A stretch of DNA of 64,000 nt, taken from assembly GCA_023621995.1 (NCBI GenBank), contig JAMOAB010000124.1, positions 62,001 through 126,000 of the forward strand, given 5' to 3'. Positions 8,986 to 17,636 of this stretch are shown in pieces. The notes under the pieces were generated by a model. The model had not been told where the DNA came from. It did no database searches and worked only from the letters and a program-made list of their open reading frames with translations. Source of the stretch: Bacillota bacterium (GTDB lineage Bacteria > Bacillota > Clostridia > Caldicoprobacterales > Xylanivirgaceae). The position numbers and the translations under genes were made by a program. Each line of letters opens with the position of its first letter. The stretch's first letter is position 1.

Positions 8986-9138
8986 TTAATAAGCAGGACA
9001 TAGTTCAGAAGATTTTTCCAACTTCTGGATTTTAGCTTTTTCCAAGAGGTCATCGTCTTTATCTTTCAACATAGAAATGAAAGCTTTAGGCGACAGTTCA
9101 TGGAGCAAAAGCTTTTTAAATATAAAGAGGGGAAGGGA
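8986..9138 (-). other. Open stretch of unknown nature between yabQ and divIC
   Basis: This belongs to the 250-base gap between yabQ and divIC. On the minus strand a frame ends here with a protein-like composition (KAFISMLKDKDDDLLEKA), but it has no start or ribosome site outside divIC. It could be a remnant of an inserted gene or chance. Confidence 0.2.
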
Positions 9139-9426
9139 ATGAAAAAGAAGGGCTATGTAATAAAACCTAGGGCAAAGTTCATGATTATGTTGTGTCTCAT
9201 TATCTATCTTGCAGCAATTTTTGTAAAGCAAGAATTCATATTGAGGCAACAATATAGTGAGACAAGTAAACTTGAACAACAGCTAGAACAGATCAAAAGG
9301 GACAATGATGATCTGGAGCGCCAGATACGGTATACCCAGTCAGAAGATTATATAGAACGTATGGCGCGGGAGAAACTTGGCTGGGTCAAAGAAGGCGAAA
9401 AAGTCTTCATAGAAGATAAAAATTAA
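9139..9426 (+). CDS. divIC: Septum formation initiator DivIC (FtsB/DivIC family)
   Basis: A 95-residue bitopic membrane protein. It has a short basic cytoplasmic tail, one membrane span (FMIMLCLIIYLAAIFV), a coiled coil (LEQQLEQIKRDNDDLERQI) and the C-terminal family motif YIERMAREKLGWVKEGEKVF. DivIC forms the FtsL-DivIB-DivIC subcomplex of the divisome. The ATG at 9139 follows GAGGGGAAGGGA; an upstream in-frame ATG at 9100 lacks a site. Position between yabQ and yabR is conserved with B. subtilis. Confidence 0.92.
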   Translation: MKKKGYVIKPRAKFMIMLCLIIYLAAIFVKQEFILRQQYSETSKLEQQLEQIKRDNDDLERQIRYTQSEDYIERMAREKLGWVKEGEKVFIEDKN

Positions 9427-9447
9427 AAGAGGAGGAACCCTTAGTTT

Positions 9448-9792
9448 ATGCCGGTTAAGGTTGGACAAATTGTTGAAGGTGTTGTTTCTGGAATAACAAG
9501 CTTTGGTGCTTTTGTAGATCTTCCAGAGGGACAGTCAGGTATGGTGCATATCTCTGAGATTGCAGATACCTATGTGAAAGATATTAATAACTATCTCAAA
9601 GTAGATGAGAAGGTCAAGGCAAAGGTCTTATCAATAGACGAGAAGGGTAGAATAAATCTATCTATTCGAGAAGCCAAAAAAGAGAAAGAAAACTTTGAGC
9701 AAAATCTTGCCAAATTTATGAGGGAAAGCGAGGATAGGTTGGCAGATCTTAAGAATAGAGAAGCCAAACGTTCTGGAGGTTATAGACGCTAA
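9448..9792 (+). CDS. yabR: S1-domain RNA-binding protein (YabR type)
   Basis: A 114-residue protein. Residues 3-75 form an S1 OB-fold (GQIVEGVVSGITSFGAFVDL; GMVHISEI; VKAKVLSIDEKGRINLSIRE), followed by a charged tail. It is related to polynucleotide phosphorylase S1 domains and probably binds RNA or ribosomes. The ATG follows AAAGAGGAGGAACCC. It sits 21 bases after divIC and ends before a strong terminator. Confidence 0.9.
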   Translation: MPVKVGQIVEGVVSGITSFGAFVDLPEGQSGMVHISEIADTYVKDINNYLKVDEKVKAKVLSIDEKGRINLSIREAKKEKENFEQNLAKFMRESEDRLADLKNREAKRSGGYRR

Positions 9793-9803
9793 AAAGCTAA
9801 ATC

Positions 9804-9840
9804 AAGGGGGTACACTCTCAAAGCGGTGTACCCCTTTTAT
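9804..9840 (+). terminator. Rho-independent terminator after yabR
   Basis: GGGGTACAC (about 9808-9816) pairs with GTGTACCCC (9826-9834), followed by TTTTA. Confidence 0.85.
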
Positions 9841-9889
9841 TCTAAAGGAGGGATTATTTGATTATTTCAATAAAACTCAAAAAAAGGTA

Positions 9890-9918
9890 TTGACATTGTT
9901 CTGATTTTGTTGTAGAAT
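9890..9918 (+). promoter_or_regulatory. Sigma-A promoter of the tRNA cluster
   Basis: TTGACA at 9890-9895 and TAGAAT at 9913-9918 with a 17-base spacer, about 30 bases before the first tRNA. Confidence 0.85.
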
Positions 9919-9949
9919 AGATCTTGCCGTTGGAAAAGAAACAAAATGC

Positions 9950-10026
<77 letters not shown>

Positions 10027-10032
10027 TTTTCT

Positions 10033-10109
10033 GGCGGCGTAGCTCAGTTGGCAAGAGCATTCGGTTCATACCCGAAGTGTCAGCGGTTCGAATCCGTTCG
10101 CCGCTACCA
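10033..10109 (+). tRNA. Elongator tRNA-Met (CAT)
   Basis: A 77-base cloverleaf with encoded CCA, acceptor GGCGGCG/CGCCGCT and anticodon loop TTCATAC. The acceptor and body resemble B. subtilis elongator Met tRNA rather than the lysidine-modified Ile2 tRNA, which also has CAT. Confidence 0.88.
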
Positions 10110-10115
10110 ACTTTT

Positions 10116-10191
10116 GGGCGCATAGCTCAGCTGGGAGAGCACCTGCCTTACAAGCAGGGGGTCATAGGTTCGAGCCCTATTGTGCCCACCA
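10116..10191 (+). tRNA. tRNA-Val (TAC)
   Basis: A 76-base cloverleaf with encoded CCA, acceptor GGGCGCA/TGTGCCC, anticodon stem CCTGC/GCAGG and loop CTTACAA. Confidence 0.94.
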
Positions 10192-10196
10192 TACTC

Positions 10197-10234
10197 AAAA
10201 GGTTTCGGAAATTAATTTCCGAAACCTTTTGTAT
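10197..10234. terminator. Terminator of the tRNA cluster
   Basis: Positions 10197-10230 are a perfect 34-base palindrome with A-rich left and T-rich right ends, six bases after tRNA-Val. Confidence 0.85.
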
Positions 10235-10258
10235 ATTATGAGGGAAAGGAGGAGAGAC

Positions 10259-10669
10259 ATGTATATAAAATGGAGAGAAGACCTAGAGATAGGAATAGAT
10301 GAAATAGATGCTCAACATAAAGCTCTCTTTGAAAAGGTAAATGATCTTCTCCATGCATGCAATACAGGGAAGGCAAAGGAAGAGGTAGTGAGTACATTAG
10401 AATTCTTATCAGAATATGTTGTAACCCATTTTAAAGATGAAGAGGCATATCATAGGAAATACAAATATCCACATTATAAGGAGCATGCAAAATTACACAG
10501 TGACTTTGTAGAAGAGATAGAAGAACTTAAAAGAGCATACGAAGAAGAGGGTACAAATCTTCAATTGGTTGTAATGGTCAATCAGAAAGTGGTCAATTGG
10601 CTTATAAATCATATTGGCAAGGCAGACAAGGCATTTGGTAAATTTGTAAGCTCATTAGACAACTCTTAA
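10259..10669 (+). CDS. Bacteriohemerythrin
   Basis: A 136-residue single-domain hemerythrin. The seven di-iron ligands can all be read: His20, His57, Glu61, His72, His76, His118 and Asp123. Such proteins bind O2 reversibly and serve as oxygen carriers, sensors or scavengers in the cytoplasm. No signal or fused domain is visible. The ATG follows AAAGGAGGAGAGAC. It stands alone between the tRNA terminator and the spoIIE promoter, where B. subtilis has no such gene. A protective role against oxygen in an anaerobe is inference. Confidence 0.93.
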   Translation: MYIKWREDLEIGIDEIDAQHKALFEKVNDLLHACNTGKAKEEVVSTLEFLSEYVVTHFKDEEAYHRKYKYPHYKEHAKLHSDFVEEIEELKRAYEEEGTNLQLVVMVNQKVVNWLINHIGKADKAFGKFVSSLDNS

Positions 10670-10728
10670 CAAATTATTTTAACGGATCAGCATATATATC
10701 CATCTTTATATTAGATCATAGTTATTTT

Positions 10729-10794
10729 TGTCGCAAAGTTTTTTAATATTATCTGCCTATATTGACAAATAATTTACATCTCTTTTGTTATAAT
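10729..10794 (+). promoter_or_regulatory. spoIIE promoter with 21-bp spacer and Spo0A-box-like sites
   Basis: TTGACA at 10762-10767 and TATAAT at 10789-10794 are separated by 21 bases. TGTCGCA (10729-10735) and TGACAAA (10763-10769) each match the 0A box TGNCGAA in six of seven positions. In B. subtilis spoIIE and spoIIG, sigma-A promoters with 21-22 base spacers are activated by Spo0A~P bound at or near the -35 region. Confidence 0.75.
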
Positions 10795-10852
10795 TAGCAC
10801 TACCTATTGATATGGGTAATATAAATTGTTTTATTAGGTGGTGTTATATACC

Positions 10853-13258
10853 ATGCAAAAGGGAACGTACCAATATGACAATGTAATATTTTTAAATCGG
10901 AAACAAAACTCACAGACAGATATAAAGAGGGTACTTAAGAAAAGAGATATACTCATATATATAGGCTGGATTTGTGCATCATTTTTTATAGGCAGGGTAG
11001 TCATATTAGAGGACCTGGCGCCGTTTGGAGTAGCACTTTATGCCTCTCTCTCCCATAGCAGCACCTATTCTTTCATATATTTAATCCCAATAGCTATTGG
11101 TACTTTGACAAATAGTTTTAACCTTTCAGGTGTGAAATATACAGTAGCACTATTAATTTTATATGTATATGGACAAGCTAGAGGCGTGAAACGGAAAAGG
11201 CTTAGTAGATATGAGAGGGGCATGGCTGCTCTAATTTCCATATTTGTAGCTAATGTAATTTTTTTATATATTAAAGGATTTATACTATATAATTTTATAA
11301 TAGCCCTTTTAGAGAGTACTGTTGCTTTTATAATGGTATATATATTTAGTCACACCATAGATGCACTATCTAAAGGGCAAAAGAGACGCATTCTATCCAA
11401 TGAGGAAGTTATATGCATAAGCATATTTGCCTCCCTAATAGTCGTAGGATGTTGGGATAATAGTATATTTTCCATATCTCTGCGAAATGTATTATCCATT
11501 TATTTGATATTATTATCAGCATATTTAGGTGGTGCAGGAGTTGGAGCAGCCATAGGTATTACGGTCGGTTTCATATTATCCCTTGCAGGTATGAGTGATG
11601 CAGTATTCATTGGTTGCTTGGGGATATGTGGCCTGATGGCAGGTACGTTTAAAGATTTAGGCCGTATAATCAGTGGAACTGCTTTTGTAATTGCCAATAT
11701 ATTGACTACGTTTTATATCAACAAATCCACGTATACCATAATTCCTCTTAAGGATATAATGGCTAGTGGTTTCCTCCTTGTCATAACTCCTACCCATATC
11801 CTTAACTACATAAGGCAATTTTTCGATGCTTCAATTATAAGGCATAGGGATCAGATATTTTATATACGTAGAATGCAGGATATGATCTCAGGTAGGCTCA
11901 AGGAGTTTTCTAGGGTATTCAATCAACTCTCTAAGACGTTTAGCAATATACCTACAGAGACTGAATATAGTGATGGGTCCCAGGAGGTATCTGAGATAAT
12001 AAATTTAATAGCCCATGAAGTATGCTCGAGCTGCTCTCTATATAAGAGTTGTTGGGAAAAGGAATTCTATATAACTTATAATAGTATATTTAAGCTACTT
12101 ACTTTGGTAGAAAAAAAGGGTTATATAGAAGAAGACGATATTACAAGCCAATTTAACATACGTTGCTATAGACCTTATGCCATGGTTGAACAGGTCAATA
12201 GCATATACTCCATGTATAGTACTAATCTAAAATGGGAAAGGCAGTTAGATGAATGTAGATATTTGGTGGCAGATCAGCTAAAGGGTATCTCCCAAGTGAT
12301 AGAGGAGTTGGCAGAAGAGATAGATATAGATGTACATTTTAAACGGGAGATAGAGGACAAGATAAGAATTGATTTAGATAAGAGGGGTGTACGCTGTAAA
12401 GATGTCTTAGTGTTAGAGAAGACAGCAGGTAAACTTGAGGTATCTATTGTCAAAAAGGCTTGCAAAGGCAGGAAAGAATGTAGCAGATTGGTAGAAAGTG
12501 TGGTATCCCACGCACTTGGAAGACCGCTTATGTGTAAGAATAAAGAATGCATTTATGCAGGTGGGGATGAATGTTCCATATATCTAGAGGAGGCTAAAAA
12601 ATTCAGTATTGTAACAGGTATAGCTTCTAGGCCGAGGGAACCAAAGGAACCAACAGGCGATAGCCATTCCTTTATGGAGCTTAGAGGGGGAAAGTTCATG
12701 CTTGCCATCAGTGATGGTATGGGCTCAGGAAGTAGGGCTGCAGCCGAGAGCCAGGATGTAATATCCCTCCTTGAGAACTTTATGGAGGCAGGCTTTGATC
12801 TGGATATCACAGTGAAAACTATCAATTCGGCCCTCATATTGAGATCGGGAGATGAGATGTTTGCTACTGCTGATATATGTATTGTAGATCAAGTGACTGG
12901 ATATGCAAATTTTGTAAAGATTGGTGCAGTATCCACTTTTATAAAGAGGGAGAATACAGTAGATATAGTCAGAGCATCTAGCCTACCTATAGGGATCATT
13001 GAAGATATAGATTCGGATAGGGAAGTAGTAAAGCTATGTGATGGGGATATGATAATCATGGTTACAGATGGGATACTAGACGCATATCAAGGACAATTTG
13101 ACAAGGATAGCTGGCTAAGCGGGATTATTGCTACTAAAAACACCAAAAATCCGCAGGATATGGCAGATCATATAATGGACTGTGCACTGAGAGTAGGAGG
13201 TAAGGGGCCACAAGATGATATGACAGTGATGGTCAGTCGGGTGTGGCGATCATCATAA
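10853..13258 (+). CDS. spoIIE: Stage II sporulation protein E (SpoIIE phosphatase)
   Basis: This 801-residue protein (827 in B. subtilis) has an N-terminal region with about ten membrane spans (residues ~40-330). A central oligomerisation region contains a cysteine-rich patch (CSSCSLYKSCW). The C-terminal PP2C phosphatase domain (about 600-800) has metal-binding Asp motifs AISDGMGSG, MVTDGILDA and GPQDDMTVMV. SpoIIE localises to the polar septum, interacts with FtsZ and dephosphorylates SpoIIAA, thereby activating sigma-F in the forespore. The ATG at 10853 follows AGGTGGTG. Transcription is probably Spo0A-controlled. Confidence 0.97.
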   Translation: MQKGTYQYDNVIFLNRKQNSQTDIKRVLKKRDILIYIGWICASFFIGRVVILEDLAPFGVALYASLSHSSTYSFIYLIPIAIGTLTNSFNLSGVKYTVALLILYVYGQARGVKRKRLSRYERGMAALISIFVANVIFLYIKGFILYNFIIALLESTVAFIMVYIFSHTIDALSKGQKRRILSNEEVICISIFASLIVVGCWDNSIFSISLRNVLSIYLILLSAYLGGAGVGAAIGITVGFILSLAGMSDAVFIGCLGICGLMAGTFKDLGRIISGTAFVIANILTTFYINKSTYTIIPLKDIMASGFLLVITPTHILNYIRQFFDASIIRHRDQIFYIRRMQDMISGRLKEFSRVFNQLSKTFSNIPTETEYSDGSQEVSEIINLIAHEVCSSCSLYKSCWEKEFYITYNSIFKLLTLVEKKGYIEEDDITSQFNIRCYRPYAMVEQVNSIYSMYSTNLKWERQLDECRYLVADQLKGISQVIEELAEEIDIDVHFKREIEDKIRIDLDKRGVRCKDVLVLEKTAGKLEVSIVKKACKGRKECSRLVESVVSHALGRPLMCKNKECIYAGGDECSIYLEEAKKFSIVTGIASRPREPKEPTGDSHSFMELRGGKFMLAISDGMGSGSRAAAESQDVISLLENFMEAGFDLDITVKTINSALILRSGDEMFATADICIVDQVTGYANFVKIGAVSTFIKRENTVDIVRASSLPIGIIEDIDSDREVVKLCDGDMIIMVTDGILDAYQGQFDKDSWLSGIIATKNTKNPQDMADHIMDCALRVGGKGPQDDMTVMVSRVWRSS

Positions 13259-13282
13259 AGGGGTATTTATATGGGAATATAC

Positions 13283-13331
13283 AGGGTCCTGTGCTACCCA
13301 TCAAGGTAGCACAGGACCCTTCTTGGTTTTT
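13283..13331 (+). terminator. Hairpin after spoIIE
   Basis: A perfect 16-bp stem (13283-13298 with 13305-13320) with a 6-base loop, followed by TCTTGGTTTTT. Confidence 0.75.
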
Positions 13332-13451
13332 GAGGTACAATATACGATATATTCTTGTGACATATCGTCAATTGAAGGTTTTTGATTAAAAAACTTGAAA
13401 AAACCTAGTAAAGAAGATAGAATATTAGTATTCAAAGGCAAAGGTGATGGG

Positions 13452-14825
13452 ATGCTATATAGGGTACTAGATACTATAGAAAAATATAATATGATAAACG
13501 AGGGAGATAGAATAGTAGTTGGTGTATCAGGTGGTGCCGACTCCATGGCCCTTCTTCACATATTGAACGAGCTTAAGCTGGATATGGATATACAGATATT
13601 TGTTGCCCATATCAATCACGGTCTTAGGGGTCATGATGCCGATGCTGATGCAGCCTATGTAGAAGAGATATGCCATGAATGGGACATTCCCTTTTTTTTA
13701 AAAGAGGCAAGGGTGGGAGAACTTGCTAGGCTATGGAATCTGTCAGAGGAAGAGGCAGGTAGACAAGTGAGATATACATTCTTCGATGAAGTGCTCTCTG
13801 AAATAGATGGAAACAAGATTGCTCTAGCCCATCATAGAGATGATCAGGTGGAGACAGTTATTTACAATATTATAAGGGGAACAGGTATGGAAGGGCTCAA
13901 GGGTATAAAACCTATAAGAGATGAAAGAATAATAAGGCCCTTGCTAGAAGTGGACAGGCCATCAATAGAGAAATATCTAGCGACACAAAAGATCCCATAT
14001 AGGCATGATCACACAAATGACTCTATTGTATATACGCGAAATAAAATACGTCATGAACTCATACCATATATTGAAGGTAATTTCAACCCAAACTTTAGGG
14101 ATAGTATAGTACGTATGGCCAATATAATAGGCGATGAAGATGATTTTTTGTCCAAATATGTAGAGGGGCTAGTTAAAAAAAATATATCTTTTGAAAAGAA
14201 TGCTATAGTTATCCCCATAGATTTTTTTATATCCCATCATATAGCAGTGAAAAGACGCATTATTAGGCTATGCGTAAAATATCTATCTGGTAGCATGGTC
14301 AACCTAGGCCAAAAGCATGTAGACAGTGTGCTAGATATATGCGATCTAAATACAGGTGCTTCAATTGATTTACCACTTGACTTAACTGCCTATAGGGACT
14401 ATGATGCAATCCTATTAATAAAGGGGTATGGAAAGGAAGGCAAAGCCTTCAAAAGAGAACTTAAAGTACCAGGTACTACATTTGTAGAGGAGGTTGGCAT
14501 TGAGATACAGGCAAGGTATGTATGTAACACCACATTTGGAGATCCTTACCGTATCTATATAGATGGAGACACTATATCAGGGCCCCTTCATATAAGAAAT
14601 AGAGAAGATGGGGATAGATTTAAACCACTAGGCATGAAAGGTAGTAAAAAGCTTAAAGACTTCTTTATAGATGAAAAGATCCCCAAATATATTCGAAATA
14701 ATATACCTCTGGTAGTAGATGGAGATAGGATAATATGGGTAGTAGGATATCAGATAGGTGACGACTATAAGATAACACATGAGACCAATAATATTTTGGA
14801 GTTATGGGCAAAACAAGTTTATTAG
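13452..14825 (+). CDS. tilS: tRNA(Ile)-lysidine synthase TilS
   Basis: A 457-residue protein. TilS converts C34 of the CAU tRNA-Ile to lysidine so that AUA codons are read as isoleucine, which matters here because AUA is used heavily. The N-terminal PP-loop is clear (VSGGADSMALLHIL, SGGADS at about 26-31; HINHGLRG; HHRDDQVET). A TilS C-terminal domain follows (GDRFKPLGMKGSKKLKDFF). The frame is open from a TTG at 13395, but the ATG at 13452 after AAAGGTGATGGG gives the usual family start. B. subtilis has the same spoIIE...tilS-hprT-ftsH order. Confidence 0.95.
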   Translation: MLYRVLDTIEKYNMINEGDRIVVGVSGGADSMALLHILNELKLDMDIQIFVAHINHGLRGHDADADAAYVEEICHEWDIPFFLKEARVGELARLWNLSEEEAGRQVRYTFFDEVLSEIDGNKIALAHHRDDQVETVIYNIIRGTGMEGLKGIKPIRDERIIRPLLEVDRPSIEKYLATQKIPYRHDHTNDSIVYTRNKIRHELIPYIEGNFNPNFRDSIVRMANIIGDEDDFLSKYVEGLVKKNISFEKNAIVIPIDFFISHHIAVKRRIIRLCVKYLSGSMVNLGQKHVDSVLDICDLNTGASIDLPLDLTAYRDYDAILLIKGYGKEGKAFKRELKVPGTTFVEEVGIEIQARYVCNTTFGDPYRIYIDGDTISGPLHIRNREDGDRFKPLGMKGSKKLKDFFIDEKIPKYIRNNIPLVVDGDRIIWVVGYQIGDDYKITHETNNILELWAKQVY

Positions 14826-14872
14826 AAACAATTTAGGTTATAAAGATATTAGGAAATGTGGAGGTATTATAT

Positions 14873-15409
14873 ATGGAAAGTATAGGTAAGGTGCTCATCG
14901 ATAAGGAGACATTGGAGAGAAGGGTCAAGGAACTGGGTGAGGAGATTACAGAGGATTATAGAGGAAAGGATCTGCTGTTGATAGGTATATTAAAAGGTGC
15001 AGTAATATTTATGTCCGATCTTTCAAAAGAAATATCATTGCCCTTAGCTATGGATTTCATGGCAGTGTCTAGCTATGGGGCGTCCACCCGTTCTTCAGGT
15101 GTGGTTAGGATTTTAAAGGATCTAGATACAGAAATAGAAGGTAAGGATATACTTATAGTGGAGGACATAGTTGATACAGGGCTTACACTCCACTACCTAT
15201 GCAAAAATTTACAATCTAGAAAGCCCAATAGCATAAAAATTTGCTGCTGTCTGGACAAGCCAGCTAGGCGGAAAGTACCTGTAGATATAGATTATGTAGG
15301 ATTTGAAATTCCTGACGAATATGTAGTAGGGTATGGTCTAGACTATGCAGAAAGGTATCGTAATCTACCCTATATATCAATACTTGATCCAGAGATATAC
15401 AAAAAATAA
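14873..15409 (+). CDS. hpt: Hypoxanthine phosphoribosyltransferase
   Basis: A 178-residue purine salvage enzyme that converts hypoxanthine or guanine plus PRPP to IMP or GMP. The PRPP-binding motif ILIVEDIVDTGLTL (about residue 93-106), the catalytic-flap serine-tyrosine (SSYG) and the C-terminal FEIPDEYVVGYGLDYAERYRN are all present. The ATG at 14873 follows GGAGGT with seven-base spacing. It lies 47 bases behind tilS and is probably co-transcribed with it. Confidence 0.95.
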   Translation: MESIGKVLIDKETLERRVKELGEEITEDYRGKDLLLIGILKGAVIFMSDLSKEISLPLAMDFMAVSSYGASTRSSGVVRILKDLDTEIEGKDILIVEDIVDTGLTLHYLCKNLQSRKPNSIKICCCLDKPARRKVPVDIDYVGFEIPDEYVVGYGLDYAERYRNLPYISILDPEIYKK

Positions 15410-15488
15410 AATCTTTTATTTGCGCTTTATACTATTAAGAGTGTTGTATTATAGACTAATGGAAAAATAATAAAATTATTTGATTTAT

Positions 15489-15516
15489 TTGACTTTACAT
15501 GTTAAAATGTTATACT
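15489..15516 (+). promoter_or_regulatory. Probable sigma-A promoter of ftsH
   Basis: TTGACT (15489-15494) and TATACT (15511-15516), 16-base spacer. A second TATAAT lies at 15524-15529 without a good -35. Confidence 0.55.
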
Positions 15517-15552
15517 GCAGTGCTATAATTTTTTAGTGAAGGAGGGCTGGAA

Positions 15553-17430
15553 TTGAGGAAATTTTTTAAAGGCCCAGGTTTTTATCTATTGCTACTTGTA
15601 ACTATTATAATAGTAGTAGCTATGTTTGACGTTGGAAGCCAGCAAGAAACTTTATCTTATAGAAAGCTTTTGACCGAAATTAAAGATGGTAAAATAGCAA
15701 AACTAAGAACTAATGACAAGGGATACGCGATTGGACTTAGGAAAGGTTCTAAGATCCCAGAGAGTAGTTTTCCCGATAAGTATGACTTTAAGTCTTTTAT
15801 TCCAGAGAAAGAAATATTTCGTAGCGATGTTCAGATAATAGAAGCAGAGAAACCAGAAAACAAAGGTCTAAGACCTGAAGATATAAGTACAGATGACTTT
15901 AGTTTTGAATGGCAACCACAGCCAACCGCAGAGATGCCATGGTGGGCAAGCTTGATACCATTTTTGGTACTCATTGTGCTCATGGTAATATTTTGGTTTG
16001 CATTTATGCAACAAGCCCAGGGCGGAGGCAACAGAGTTATGTCATTCGGTAAGAGTCGTGCCCGTTTACACAATAGCGATAAGCAGAGGATAACCTTTGA
16101 TAATGTGGCAGGAGCCGATGAAGAAAAGGAAGAGCTTAGAGAAATTGTAGACTTTCTAAAAAATCCTAGAAAATATCTTCAACTAGGTGCCCGTATTCCT
16201 AAAGGCGTACTCTTAATAGGACCTCCAGGTACTGGTAAGACATTGCTTGCAAAGGCTGTTGCAGGTGAGGCTGGTGTTCCATTCTTTTCAATAAGTGGTT
16301 CAGACTTTGTAGAGATGTTTGTAGGCGTAGGTGCCTCAAGAGTTCGTGATCTATTTGATCAGGCAAAGAAAAATGCACCCTGTATAATATTTATAGATGA
16401 GATAGATGCAGTAGGGCGACATCGTGGTGCCGGTTTAGGTGGTGGCCATGATGAAAGGGAACAGACATTAAACCAGTTATTAGTTGAGATGGATGGGTTT
16501 TCCACAAATGAAGGTATAATAGTACTTGCAGCTACTAATAGGCATGATATATTAGACCCTGCACTATTGAGGCCAGGAAGGTTTGATAGACATGTGCTTG
16601 TAGGCATACCCGATGTCAAGGGTAGACGGGAGATACTTGAAGTTCATTCAAAGGGCAAACCCCTAGCGCCTGAAGTAGACTTAGAGGTACTTGCAAAGCG
16701 TACTCCAGGCTTTACTGGAGCTGACCTTGAAAATCTTATGAATGAGGCTGCCATACTTGCTGCTAGAGAGTCTAAAAAGGAGATAGGTATGGATGAGCTA
16801 GAAGAGGCTATAAACCGTGTAATAGCCGGTCCAGAGAAGAAGAGTAGAGTCATGTCTGAGAAGGACAAGAGGCTGGTGGCATATCATGAGGCAGGTCATG
16901 CCGTTGTTGCCAAGCTTATTCCAGATGCAGACCCAGTGCATCAGATATCCATAATTCCCCGGGGAATGGCAGGAGGATATACTCTCACCCTTCCAGAGCA
17001 GGATAAGTATTTCATCTCTAAGACAGAGCTCTTAGATGAGATTACCCAACTTCTAGGTGGGCGAGTAGCTGAAAAGCTGGTACTTGACGACATAAGTACG
17101 GGTGCATCTAACGATATTGAACGGGCAACTCGTATGGCAAGAAAGATGGTTACCGAATACGGCATGAGCGATGAGCTTGGTCCCATATCCTATAATGGCA
17201 ATCATGATGAAGTCTTTATAGGCAGAGATTGGGGTGCAGTACGCAACTATAGTGAAGATGTAGCAGCAGCTATAGATGATGAAGTTAAAAGGATTATTCA
17301 AGAAGGTTATGATAGGGCAGAGACCCTTCTGACAGAGAACATTGATAAACTTCATAAAGTTGCACAGGCACTTCTTGAAAGGGAGAAACTTGACTATCAA
17401 GAATTTGAAGAAGTATTTGCAAGTGCATAG
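15553..17430 (+). CDS. ftsH: ATP-dependent zinc metalloprotease FtsH
   Basis: A 625-residue membrane-bound AAA+ protease that degrades misassembled membrane proteins and short-lived regulators. Two membrane spans (about 9-25 and 130-152) flank an extracytoplasmic domain. The AAA module has Walker A GPPGTGKT (223-230), Walker B IIFIDEID (278-285) and the second region of homology ending RPGRFDR. The zinc site is HEAGH (445-449). The TTG start follows AAGGAGG. The gene has its own promoter and a downstream hairpin. Confidence 0.98.
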   Translation: MRKFFKGPGFYLLLLVTIIIVVAMFDVGSQQETLSYRKLLTEIKDGKIAKLRTNDKGYAIGLRKGSKIPESSFPDKYDFKSFIPEKEIFRSDVQIIEAEKPENKGLRPEDISTDDFSFEWQPQPTAEMPWWASLIPFLVLIVLMVIFWFAFMQQAQGGGNRVMSFGKSRARLHNSDKQRITFDNVAGADEEKEELREIVDFLKNPRKYLQLGARIPKGVLLIGPPGTGKTLLAKAVAGEAGVPFFSISGSDFVEMFVGVGASRVRDLFDQAKKNAPCIIFIDEIDAVGRHRGAGLGGGHDEREQTLNQLLVEMDGFSTNEGIIVLAATNRHDILDPALLRPGRFDRHVLVGIPDVKGRREILEVHSKGKPLAPEVDLEVLAKRTPGFTGADLENLMNEAAILAARESKKEIGMDELEEAINRVIAGPEKKSRVMSEKDKRLVAYHEAGHAVVAKLIPDADPVHQISIIPRGMAGGYTLTLPEQDKYFISKTELLDEITQLLGGRVAEKLVLDDISTGASNDIERATRMARKMVTEYGMSDELGPISYNGNHDEVFIGRDWGAVRNYSEDVAAAIDDEVKRIIQEGYDRAETLLTENIDKLHKVAQALLEREKLDYQEFEEVFASA

Positions 17431-17457
17431 GTGCATATTTTAAGCTTATGGAATATA

Positions 17458-17499
17458 AAAAAACAGTAGAAGGATTGTCTCAAATCCCCTACTGTTTTT
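17458..17499. terminator. Bidirectional terminator after ftsH
   Basis: An 11-bp stem (about 17459-17469 with 17489-17499) with A-run left and T-run right, usable by ftsH; the opposing lipoprotein gene ends about 140 bases further right. Confidence 0.75.
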
Positions 17500-17636
17500 A
17501 TTTATATTTAATTTATTGGTGTAGATCTGTTTAAAAACATATGGTCTATAATAGCTTGTTCTAATAATTTACTATCATTGGCATCTTTTTTAGTTTACCA
17601 TTGTGTCTATATTCAGTAAGTTCCCAATATGCTATT

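Noticed and set aside
9843-9893. AAAGGAGGGATT followed by TTG as a short gene start
   Set aside because: The frame ends after 11 codons inside the tRNA promoter.
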